Positions 17,618 to 24,802 of a stretch of 34,679 bases of DNA are shown one piece after another (the first letter of the stretch is position 1; the number at the start of each line of letters is the position of its first letter). The notes beneath the pieces were generated by a model. The model ran no database searches. It saw nothing but the letters and a program-made list of their open reading frames with translations, and was not told the origin of the DNA. The DNA comes from CAYGLV01 sp964351025 (lineage in GTDB: Bacteria; Actinomycetota; Thermoleophilia; Gaiellales; Gaiellaceae). Position numbers and translations under genes: made by a program. The stretch spans positions 1 to 34,679 of the forward strand of contig CAYGLV010000024.1 in the NCBI GenBank assembly GCA_964351025.1, in the 5' to 3' direction.

Positions 17618-18369
17618 TGCCCGGCGACGAGCAGGTCAATGCGGGTCCTTGCGAAGCAGGACACGGCGTCCTCGGGGGTCATCACGCTCGGCTCGTTCTC
17701 GTTGAAGGAGGTGTTGAGGAGGATCGGAACGCCCGTCAGCTTCTCGAACTCCTTGATCAGGCGCCAGTGGCGCGGGTTGACGTCGCGCTCGACAGTCTGG
17801 AGGCGGCCGGTGTCGTCAACGTGGTTGACGGCCGGCACGAGCTCCCGCTTATCGGCTCGGGTCTTGCAGACGAGAGCCATGAACGGCGAGGGGTAGCCCT
17901 GCTCGAACCACTCGCCGGCGCGCTCGGCGAGTATCGAGGGCGCGAACGGGCGAAAGGGCTTCGGATGCTTGATCCGCGCGTTGAGGATGTTCTTCATGTT
18001 GTCGCGCCTCGGGTCGGCGAGGATCGACCGGTTGCCAAGCGCCCGCGGCTCGAACTCCATCCGGCCCTGGAACCAGCCGACGACGTCGTCGGCGCCGATC
18101 CGCTCTGCGACGAGCGGCAGGAGCACATCGTCAGCGAGGAGCTCGCGCGAGAATCCGGCCGCCCGGATTGCCGCCCTGCACTGGTCGTCCGTGAACTCCG
18201 GCCCGGTGTAGGCGTGGCGCATGACGAAGCTGCGCGGCTGCCCGAGCGCTACGTTCCAGACGTGGAACGCGGTGCCCATCGCCGTGCCCGAGTCGCCCGC
18301 GGCGGGCTGGACGTACACCTCCTCGAACGGGGTCTCCGGTCGGATGCGCCCGTTCGCGACTGCGTTCAG
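17312..18369 (+). repeat. Identical 1058-bp direct repeat, copy 2
   Basis: Second copy of the tract at 14474-15531, in the same orientation. After its right edge only 7 more bases match (18371-18377) before the sequence jumps at 18378 to the equivalent of 15820 in copy 1. The end of the tract and the breakpoint of the 280-bp deletion in the second carbamoyltransferase therefore practically coincide. Confidence 0.92.
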
Positions 18370-19028
18370 CGCGACCCAGCTCGTGCATCGGCTCGACGTG
18401 ACGAGGCTCGCCGTACGGCGCAAGGCCCATGATCTTGCCCTCGTCGCCGTACTTCGCAAAGCCGAGCCACTGCGTGACGGCCGTGTAGAGGATCCCGAGC
18501 GAGTGAGGGAACAGGACGCGGTCGAGCACGCGGAAGCCCGAGCCGCGCCCATGCGCGAGAATCGCGCTCGCGAAGTCGCCGAAGCCGTCGACGGAGAGGA
18601 CGGCGGCCTCCTCGAACGGCGAGACGAGGAAGGCGCTGGCGACGTGGGCCTGATGGTGCTCGACGTTGTGCATCCGCGCAGTGATCGCGTCCCGCTCCAC
18701 CCCGAGGGCCTCGGCGAGCTGGCCGCGCACGCGGGCGGCGTTCTCGAGTCGCTGCTTCAAGAAGCCGAGGCTCGGCGTGTGGCGGAGCGTGCGGAGGAGC
18801 TTCTGCCCCGCGTTCGCCTTCGGGTCGGAGCCGACGGCGACGTGGTCGATGTCGGCGACCGTGAGGCCGGCGTCCGCGAGACACCAAGCGGCTGCCTGCG
18901 CCGGAAACCCCGCGCAGTGCTTGACTCGGTTGAAGCGCTCCTCCTCGGCCGCCGCGACGAGCTCGCCCTCCACGACGAGCGCCGCGGCGGCGTCGCCGTG
19001 GTAGGCGTTGAGTCCGAGGATGGGTCAC
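17590..19028 (-). pseudogene. NodU/CmcH-type carbamoyltransferase, copy 2, internal deletion and shifted start
   Basis: Conserved blocks are seen in order: LGLNAYHGDAAAA, EEERFNRVKHCAGFPA, NVEHHQAHVASAF, LGFAKYGDEGKIMGLAPYG and, after a jump, VALNAVANGRI to the end. Compared with copy 1 it lacks 280 bp (equivalent to 15540-15819), removing about 94 residues and changing frame at 18377/18378. The likely GTG start at 19028 is followed two codons later by a 2-base loss relative to copy 1 (GTGACCC against GTGACCGCG), so the beginning is out of frame too; an in-frame TGA precedes the conserved region. The longest intact frame starts at GTG 18973. The C-terminal part is identical to copy 1. It is almost certainly inactive if the sequence is correct. 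Confidence 0.8.
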
Positions 19029-19034
19029 GGGGAG

Positions 19035-19040
19035 ATGCTA
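19035..19040 (-). promoter_or_regulatory. -10 box TAGCAT for the second carbamoyltransferase
   Basis: On the minus strand TAGCAT is followed by 6 bases and then the GTG at 19028, the leaderless arrangement seen elsewhere in the window. Its presence supports 19028 as the original start codon even though the frame is now broken just after it. Confidence 0.45.
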
Positions 19041-19062
19041 GCGCCCATCGGGGACGAGCGGT

Positions 19063-19068
19063 TAGCCT
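19063..19068 (+). promoter_or_regulatory. -10 box TAGCCT for the first methyltransferase
   Basis: TAGCCT lies 6 bases before the GTG at 19075, identical in sequence and spacing to the element before the radical SAM gene (445-450). It forms a compact divergent promoter region with the minus-strand element at 19035-19040. Confidence 0.45.
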
Positions 19069-19074
19069 TGCCTC

Positions 19075-20109
19075 GTGACGGATTCTTCCCGGCCGGGGCA
19101 CGCGGGGCCGCTGGCGCTTGTCTGTCCGCTCGACTGGTCGGGGCTCGAGCGCACGGGCCAGGAGCTGCGCTGCGCCGAAGGGCATGCGTACCCGATCAGG
19201 GGCGGGGCTCCGGTGCTGCTCGTGCCGGGCGACGCCCCGACGCACGCCGTTTGCGCCAAGTCCGTCGCCGAAGACGGAGCCAACGCTGCCGCCGTGGACG
19301 GCGATGAGGTCGACCCGTATGTGCAGGAAGCCATCGCGGCGACGTGCGGCAACCTCTACCGGCACCTGCAGTGCCGACTCTCGTCGTACCCGATCCCCGA
19401 AATCCGGCTGCCTCCGGGCGAGGGCCGCACGTTGCTCGTCGTCGGCTNNNNNNNNNNNNNNNNNNNNNNNNNNNNNNNNNNNNNNNNNNNNNNNNNNNNN
19501 NNNNNNNNNNNNNNNNNNNNNNNNNNNNNNNNNNNNNNNNNNNNNNNCGGCTACCGCGCCGTCGGGATCGACCCGTCTCTCGAAGGGATCACGGCTGCGC
19601 GTCGCGTCGCGCTGCAGCTGGGCGCCGACGCCGCGTACGTCGTCGGAGACGAGCGGCGACTCCCGTTCGAGGACGACAGCATCGATGTGGCGTTCTCCTA
19701 CAGCGTGTTCCAGCATTTCACGAAAGAGGCGGCGCTCGCGTCCTTCGACGAGCTCGGGCGGGTGCTAAAGCCTGGAGGCACGGCCATGGTCCAACTCGCG
19801 AACGTCTGGGCCTCCGGAGTCTCGCGGACCAGCTGCGCGAGCGTTGCTTCCGCGAGCCGCGCACGCTCTTCGACGTGCGCTACTGGGGGCCGCACGAGCT
19901 CCGCGACGAGCTTGCGCGGCGCATCGGTCCGACCGAGCTGCTCGAGGACGGCTTCTTCACGCTCAATCCGCAGCCGAGCGATCTCCACCTCTTCCCGCGC
20001 CGCTACCGTGCGATCGTCCGGGTGTCGGAGACGCTCAGAAAGGCGAGCGATTCGCGTGCCGCCGCTCGTGCGAGCCGCCGACAGCCTCTACGCCGTCGCG
20101 CACCGCTGA
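19075..20109 (+). CDS. SAM-dependent methyltransferase with Trm112-like N-terminus, gapped and frameshifted
   Basis: The first 50 residues resemble a Trm112-type domain (CPLDWSG, LRCAEGHAYPIRGGAPVLL). A class I methyltransferase core follows with GIDPS, GDERRLPFEDDSIDVAFSYSVFQHF and RVLKPGGTAMVQLANVW. The SAM-binding glycine motif is interrupted by 100 N at 19448-19547. After LANVW the sensible sequence (GLRSLADQLRERCF, YWGPHELRDELARR) continues in another frame, which fits one missing G near 19809. It returns to the first frame near 20053 for the ending VPPLVRAADSLYAVAHR. The paralogue at 21913 supports this reconstruction. The likely acceptor is a sugar or lipid intermediate of the polysaccharide locus, by context only. 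Confidence 0.72.
   Translation: MTDSSRPGHAGPLALVCPLDWSGLERTGQELRCAEGHAYPIRGGAPVLLVPGDAPTHAVCAKSVAEDGANAAAVDGDEVDPYVQEAIAATCGNLYRHLQCRLSSYPIPEIRLPPGEGRTLLVVGXXXXXXXXXXXXXXXXXXXXXXXXXXXXXXXXXXGYRAVGIDPSLEGITAARRVALQLGADAAYVVGDERRLPFEDDSIDVAFSYSVFQHFTKEAALASFDELGRVLKPGGTAMVQLANVWASGVSRTSCASVASASRARSSTCATGGRTSSATSLRGASVRPSCSRTASSRSIRSRAISTSSRAATVRSSGCRRRSERRAIRVPPLVRAADSLYAVAHR
19448..19547. other. Assembly gap of exactly 100 N
   Basis: The run lies inside the SAM-binding motif of the methyltransferase. Aligning the flanks with the paralogue at 21913 (LLDLGS to AGFDVVGID) predicts about 37 missing bases, so the 100 N is a placeholder length and only keeps the frame by chance. Confidence 0.97.
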
Positions 20110-20113
20110 CGCG

Positions 20114-21916
20114 ATGAGCACGCCCACCGTCGTGTTCCTGGCGCCGGCCGGGTTGTGCGCCCTCTCTTGGGCCGGCGCGGGCCTCGCAATCCCGAGGCGT
20201 GCACTGAGCGGCGATGCGCTGCTCGACGCGCTGACGCGCGTCGCCGCCGGCTCCCTGGTCGTCTCTCTCGTCCTCTTCGCGCTCGGGCGGGCCGGCCTCT
20301 TCGACCGCGGCGCGCTCGTCGGCCTCACGGCGGCACTCGCGCTCGCAGGTGCGCTCGGCCTGCTCGCCCGGCGCCGACGCGTCGCGCTCCCGCGCGACCG
20401 GATCGTGCTAGCGCTGCTGGTCGCAGCTGGGATCGCGCTTGTCCTCGACCTCGTTGCGTCCACCGCGCCGCCCACCTCCGCCGACGCGCTCAAGTACCAC
20501 CTCGCGCTCCCGAAGCTCTGGCTCCAACTCGGGAGCGTGGGCGACTCGTTCTGGCGCTGGGAGTCGTTCAACCCGTCGTCGATCGAGCTGCTCTATGCGC
20601 AGGGCCTAGCCCTCGGTGGCGACTCGACCGCAGGTGCGATCCACGCCGTCCTCACCGTTGCCTGCGCCGCCGCCGTCTATGGTCTTGGTCGGGAGCTCGC
20701 CGCCGGGAACGCCCTCGCGGGAGCTGCGGCCGCGTTCCTCTTCGTCCTGGAAGGGCTCGTCACCTGGGAGGCGACGTCTGCCTTCGTGGAGCTCGGCCTG
20801 ACGTTCTACGCCGTGCTCGCGGTGTGGCACGCCGTGCGCTGGTCGCGAAGCGGCGCGACGTCCTCGGCTGGCTGGACGGGGGCGCTTGCCGGCGCGGCGG
20901 CGGGAACCAAGTACCTCGGGCTGCTCGCGGCGGCAGTCCTGCTCGGGATCTTCGGCGTCGTCGCCCTCGTGCGGCGGCGCCCCGCCCACCTCGCGCTCGC
21001 CGGCGGCGCCGCGCTCGCTGCCGGCGGCGCCTGGTATCTCAAGAACGCCGTCGTCACGGGGAACCCCGTCTACCCCTTGTATTTCGGCGGCAAGTGGTTG
21101 ACGCCGTTCGCCGACCGTGCGGTGAGCGCGTTCGACACCGCCTACGGCGTGCACGGCGGCGTGCTGCGCCTGCCGATCCTGCCTGTGGACCTGCTCGTGC
21201 ACGGCGGCGCGTTCGACCGCGGCGAGTACGTCGGCACCGCGATCTTCGCCGGTGCCGTTCTCGCGCTCTTCACCTGCCGCACGCCCCAGGTCCTGGCCTT
21301 GCTCGCCGGGGCGGTGCTGTACCTCATCGCATGGGACGTGCAGTCGCCGCAAGCTCGGTTTCTGCTGCCCGCCCTCGCCGTGCTCGCCCCGGCCGCAGGC
21401 GCGGGAATCGCACCGCTGCTTTGTGCAGGGAGGGCGCGCCGCGCTGCGATACTCGCGGTGTTCGCAGCCGTTGGTGCCGTCTGGCTCGCCTCTTCAGCCG
21501 CGCTGACTCGGCAGCTGCTGCCGGTGACGGTCGGCGCCGAGAGCCGCGCTGCCTTCGTCGAGCGACTGACCGGCACCTACGACGCGTTCGTCGCGGCGCG
21601 TGCCCGCACGGCGGGCACCGTTGCACTCGCCGGCTATCCGCTCAGCTATCACTTCCCGGGCCGCGCGATCCAGATCGGCGTACCGGAGTTCGTCCCCACC
21701 CTCTCCCGACGGGAATACCTCGCCCGTCTGCGGAGCCACGGCGTCGATGACATCCTCGTCGCGGAGCCGCCGCGGCGGCTCCCGGAGCTCGCGCCCGTCC
21801 GCGGCTGCCTGACGCGAGTCGCCGCGTTCCGCGCGCGCTTCGTCACGTCCCGCTCTCGCGGCACGAGCACGCCGCTTGAGCTACGCCTCTACTCGCTCGC
21901 GCGCTGTCGGTCGTGA
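20114..21916 (+). CDS. GT-C type membrane glycosyltransferase (family 39-like)
   Basis: The 600-residue protein has about a dozen hydrophobic segments and a soluble C-terminal tail of about 120 residues. The first long extracytoplasmic loop contains TSADALKYHLALPKLW, the position where GT-C enzymes carry their catalytic acidic residues, and RWESFNPSSIELLY. Later segments include AGAAAGTKYLGLLAAAV and WDVQSPQARFLLPALAVL. It would use a lipid-phosphate sugar donor outside the membrane. The ATG at 20114 lies 4 bases after the previous stop; the open frame upstream of it is a shadow. The stop overlaps the next methyltransferase as GTGA. This is the only gene of the decay zone, besides the first glycosyltransferase copy, that appears fully intact. 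Confidence 0.78.
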   Translation: MSTPTVVFLAPAGLCALSWAGAGLAIPRRALSGDALLDALTRVAAGSLVVSLVLFALGRAGLFDRGALVGLTAALALAGALGLLARRRRVALPRDRIVLALLVAAGIALVLDLVASTAPPTSADALKYHLALPKLWLQLGSVGDSFWRWESFNPSSIELLYAQGLALGGDSTAGAIHAVLTVACAAAVYGLGRELAAGNALAGAAAAFLFVLEGLVTWEATSAFVELGLTFYAVLAVWHAVRWSRSGATSSAGWTGALAGAAAGTKYLGLLAAAVLLGIFGVVALVRRRPAHLALAGGAALAAGGAWYLKNAVVTGNPVYPLYFGGKWLTPFADRAVSAFDTAYGVHGGVLRLPILPVDLLVHGGAFDRGEYVGTAIFAGAVLALFTCRTPQVLALLAGAVLYLIAWDVQSPQARFLLPALAVLAPAAGAGIAPLLCAGRARRAAILAVFAAVGAVWLASSAALTRQLLPVTVGAESRAAFVERLTGTYDAFVAARARTAGTVALAGYPLSYHFPGRAIQIGVPEFVPTLSRREYLARLRSHGVDDILVAEPPRRLPELAPVRGCLTRVAAFRARFVTSRSRGTSTPLELRLYSLARCRS

Positions 21917-22619
21917 TCCAGCTCGTCTGCCCAAGCGATCGGACCGTGCTCGAGCTGTACGACGACCGGCTCGTCTGCGGTGACGGTCACGAGTACCCGT
22001 GCGTCGACGGCGTCGCAGTGCTGCTGGATTCAAATCTCGAGCCGACGCAGGCCGGCTACTGGGGCACGGTGGACGAGATCGAACGCGTGCGTGCGGTCGC
22101 TTCGCCGCCGGTCGCAGGCGAGGTCGTCGATCCCTACATCGCAAACCTCATCGTCGGCACGCACGGAAACCTCTACCGCGGCGTCTCGCAACTCTCGCGC
22201 TATCCCGTGCCGGAGTTCCCGCTCGCGGCCCAGGCGGGCGACCGGCTGCTCGATCTCGGCAGCAACTGGGGTCGCTGGTCGCTTGCGGCCGCGCGCGCAG
22301 GCTTCGATGTCGTCGGCATCGACCCGTCGTATGAGGCGATCGCGGCGGCGACGCGGGTCGCGCGGCAGCTTGGGGAGCAGGCGACGTACGTGGTGGCCGA
22401 CGCCCGGCAGATGCCGTTCGACGCCGGGAGCTTCGACGTCGTCTTCTCGTACAGCGTGCTGCAGCACTTCTCCCGGCTGGACGCGGAGCGGACCGTCGAG
22501 GAGATCGCGCGCGTGCTGGCCCCGGGCGTGCGTCGGAGGCAGTCGCCGGGCTCGCTGCAGCCGTGCCCGCGCTAACGCGCTTCGCCGACAGCCTCTGGAT
22601 CAGGGCGGAGAAGCGCTGA
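21913..22619 (+). pseudogene. Trm112-like/methyltransferase paralogue with internal deletion
   Basis: It starts at GTG 21913 and matches the gene at 19075: CPSDRTVLEL, CGDGHEYPCVDGVAVLL, then a complete SAM site LLDLGSNWGRW, VVGIDPSYEAI and DVVFSYSVLQHFSR. After RVLAPG the frame reads into RRRQSPGSLQPCPR and stops at 22575. The family ending is still present in another frame (AAVPALTRFADSLWIRAEKR, stop 22617-22619). About 90 residues between RVLAPG and this ending, the equivalent of roughly 19770-20020 in the paralogue, are missing. The deletion is therefore internal and out of frame. The SAM-binding half could still be made. Confidence 0.72.
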
Positions 22620-23425
22620 CGCGGTAGACGACGCCGGGCGCGGCCGGAACTCGCATCGCATAACCGGGCAGGCCCAGCGATCGAAGCTGCGCCGTCACGT
22701 CCTCCGGTCCGGCGGCGATGAACCAGGCGACGCGCAGCCCGTGCTCGCGGACGTAATCGGCCGCCGATCCGTCTGGGGGCAGGAACCGGTAGTCGAGCTC
22801 GGGCCCGCCGTTCGCGTAGACGCGCACGAGGTAGAAGTAGCGCGCGTCTGACGCCTCGCGCTGCGTGAGCGCCACCTCGCCGGAGCGGACGCGCGCAGCC
22901 ACCCACTCATTCACGCGCTCCGTCTCGGCGGCCACGGTGCCGCGCCTCCGACGTATACGGGTTGTAGAGGACGGCGGCGACGAGGACCGCGGCGGCAAAC
23001 ACTGTCGCACGCCCGCGTGCTCGCAGGACGGAGAGCACGAGCGGGCCGGCGAGCGCGATCGCTGCGGTGTAGTAGTGGATCTCGCCCTAGCGCAGGTGCG
23101 CGAGGAGGCCCATCGAAAGCGCGCCGGACGCCCAGAGCGTGGCGGCGAAGTCCCGCCGCCACGCGGAAAGGGCGAGGCCGACGACCGCCGCGACGATCAG
23201 CAGGTGCCATGGCCCGAGCGTGCTCCACGGCGACGTCGCCGGATGCGCGCCTGCGTTGACGCCCCGGCCGGCGAGGTTGATCACCGTGGCGCGTACGGCG
23301 GGGCCGAGCGTGTTGACGAAGAAGAGGTTCGGGACGGCAAAACCCGCCACGAGCGCAAGCACGGCCCCACCGGCTGTCGTAAGCACTCCGCCGAACCGGC
23401 TCTTGCGGCCGAGTAGGAATGGGTG
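22600..23425 (-). pseudogene. C-terminal half of a membrane glycosyltransferase, broken
   Basis: On the minus strand a hydrophobic reading frame begins at HPFLLGRKSRFGG and continues LVAGFAVPNLFFVNTLG and LLIVAAVVGLALSAW. It is interrupted by a TAG at 23089-23087 in LR*GEIHYYTAA, where a tyrosine codon would fit. It continues to VLYNPYTSE and then shifts frame near 22940 into ETERVNEWVAARV and YRFLPPDGSAADYVREHG, stopping at 22600. This is the rear membrane segments plus soluble tail of a GT-C-like protein. The front half is missing: at about 23425 it joins a methyltransferase fragment. It overlaps the end of the opposing methyltransferase remnant by 20 bases. Confidence 0.6.
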
Positions 23426-23702
23426 TGAGCCAGCTCCGTCATCTTGGCGCTGACGTCGACGCCGACCCCGACCGATGGCCGCAGCGCCGCGAGCAGGTCA
23501 CCGGAGCCGGTGCCGATTTCGAGGACGCGCGCTCCGGGCGGGATCTGGAAGCGGGCGATCTGCTCGATCAGGCCGTGGTACGCGCGGTTGCGCCGTCGCC
23601 ACCGCGGCTCGACGGCCGCGAACCGGTCGAAGAACGCGGCGCCTCGTACGCGTCGCGGCCGAGTTCCCGCTCCTCGCTGCTGGGAGCGCTCGCGCTGATC
23701 AC
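23425..23702 (-). pseudogene. N-terminal fragment of a class I methyltransferase
   Basis: A minus-strand frame from GTG 23702 reads SEERELGRDAYEA. It shifts by one base near 23640 and continues AFFDRFAAVEPRWRRRNRAYH, then the SAM motif RVLEIGTGSGDLLAALRP, and ends at VSAKMTELAH, where it abuts the membrane protein remnant. This is the front third of a methyltransferase of the kind often found beside polysaccharide glycosyltransferases. The rest has been deleted together with the front of the downstream gene. The insertion element lies directly upstream. Confidence 0.6.
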
Positions 23703-23726
23703 CGGGCAAACATAGCCGGAGTCGCT

Positions 23727-23743
23727 CTAGCCCGGATCGTTCA
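23727..23743 (+). repeat. Left terminal inverted repeat of the IS element
   Basis: CTAGCCCGGATCGTTCA is the exact reverse complement of the sequence at 24786-24802. Confidence 0.88.
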
Positions 23744-23836
23744 AGAGCCGGGTGAGGCTGGGTTGGAGCTGCTCGCGGGTGGTTGAGCGGGGCAGCGGCT
23801 CGCGCGAGCGCGATCGTCCGGCGCACCTTGCTCGGT

Positions 23837-24780
23837 TCAGCTGGTGCGGAGCGCGCCGGGGCGGCGTTCGCGAGCAGGGCAAGGCCGCTCGGTACTGCGA
23901 TCGTTGTCCGAGAGTCCGGCTTGCCGGCGCTTACGCAGGCGCGCGAGCGCCTCGAGCAGTTCGTTGCCCAAGGCCCAGCCGCGGGGCAGGTGCAGAAGCA
24001 GGCGGCGGGCGTGGCGGGTGAGCCGGCCGGCGACGTGCAGGAGCTGGTAGCGCAGGCGCTTCGGCTCGCAGCGGGCAAGCTCGCCGGTGAGCAGGAGGCG
24101 CTGCGTCCAGGCGAGCAGATCCTGGGCGATGAGGACGAGCTGGAGCCAGGCCGCGTTGGCGGCGAACGAGCGGAAGGGGAGGTTGCGAAGCCCGGTGCCT
24201 TTGCCGCAGCGGATCCGGTCCTCGACGAGCGCGTGGGCGCGGTGGAGCTGTTCGAGCCGGGCGATCCGTCTGCCCTGCTGGTTGGTGATGAAGACTTGGA
24301 AGCGGTAGCGTTGACGTCGGTGAAAGAGAGCTGCGCGCCGGGGTGGGGTCGCTCGTGGCGGCAGATCCCGCGCGTCCCCTGCAGCCAGCCGTTCGCCTCC
24401 AGATCGAGGGCGAGCTCGGCGACGGCCGCCCCCTCCCGCTGCTCGCCCGCCTGGGTGAGTGCGGGGCGCCAGCCCTGCTCGGGGACGGCGAGGATCGCGT
24501 GCCTGACCGGCTCGGTCAGGTCGAAGCCGACCGAGAAGCGGAAGCTGCGCGCCGCGACGTGGTCGAGGAAGGCGTGCGTAGCCCCGCCCGAGTTGGTACG
24601 CACGAGTAGGCCAGGCCCGACTGCCTCCTCGGGCAGCTGCTCGAGCGCGAGGTCGAGCACCGCGGCGGTCGCAGGCCGTATTGGCGCCTGTGTTGTCAAG
24701 CCGCAGCGCGCTCAGGTCGGCCAGGCAGTCGCCGCCGTCGAGGCGGGCATCACCGATTCGCGCCGCCTCGCCCCAGACCG
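23837..24780 (-). pseudogene. IS1380-family transposase, deleted and frameshifted
   Basis: Segments in order on the minus strand are: DGGDCLADLSALR, then a jump to NTGANTA with loss of roughly 100 or more residues that should include the first catalytic aspartate. A one-base shift follows, then AVLDLALEQLPEEA, VRTNSGGATHAFLDH, FSVGFDLTEPVR and RERPHPGAQLSFTDV. A second shift near 24325 leads to RFQVFITNQQG, LVEDRIRCGKGTGLRNLPF and RLRYQLLHVAGRL, stopping at 23839-23837. The family usually has VRTDS where this copy reads VRTNS, so a second catalytic Asp appears changed as well. The element cannot move by itself. Confidence 0.78.
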
Positions 24781-24785
24781 CTTAA

Positions 24786-24802
24786 TGAACGATCCGGGCT
24801 AG
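24786..24802 (-). repeat. Right terminal inverted repeat of the IS element
   Basis: TGAACGATCCGGGCTAG on the plus strand is the exact inverse of 23727-23743. Its last bases contain the stop codon of the flippase gene (minus-strand TAG, 24801-24799). Confidence 0.88.

Larger units (their letters stand above)
23727..24802. mobile_element. IS1380-type insertion element, internally deleted
   Basis: The 1076-bp element is bounded by perfect 17-bp inverted repeats and contains a degraded minus-strand transposase. Full-length IS1380-family elements are typically around 1.6-1.7 kb; here the transposase lacks a large internal part. No obvious target-site duplication is seen in the immediate flanks (GTCGCT on the left, GCATCG on the right). 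It lies between the flippase gene and the methyltransferase fragment, which probably belonged to one operon. Confidence 0.8.

Noticed and set aside
23783..24802. Plus-strand 339-codon frame within the insertion element
   Set aside because: The minus strand carries recognisable transposase segments in order; the plus frame is its shadow.
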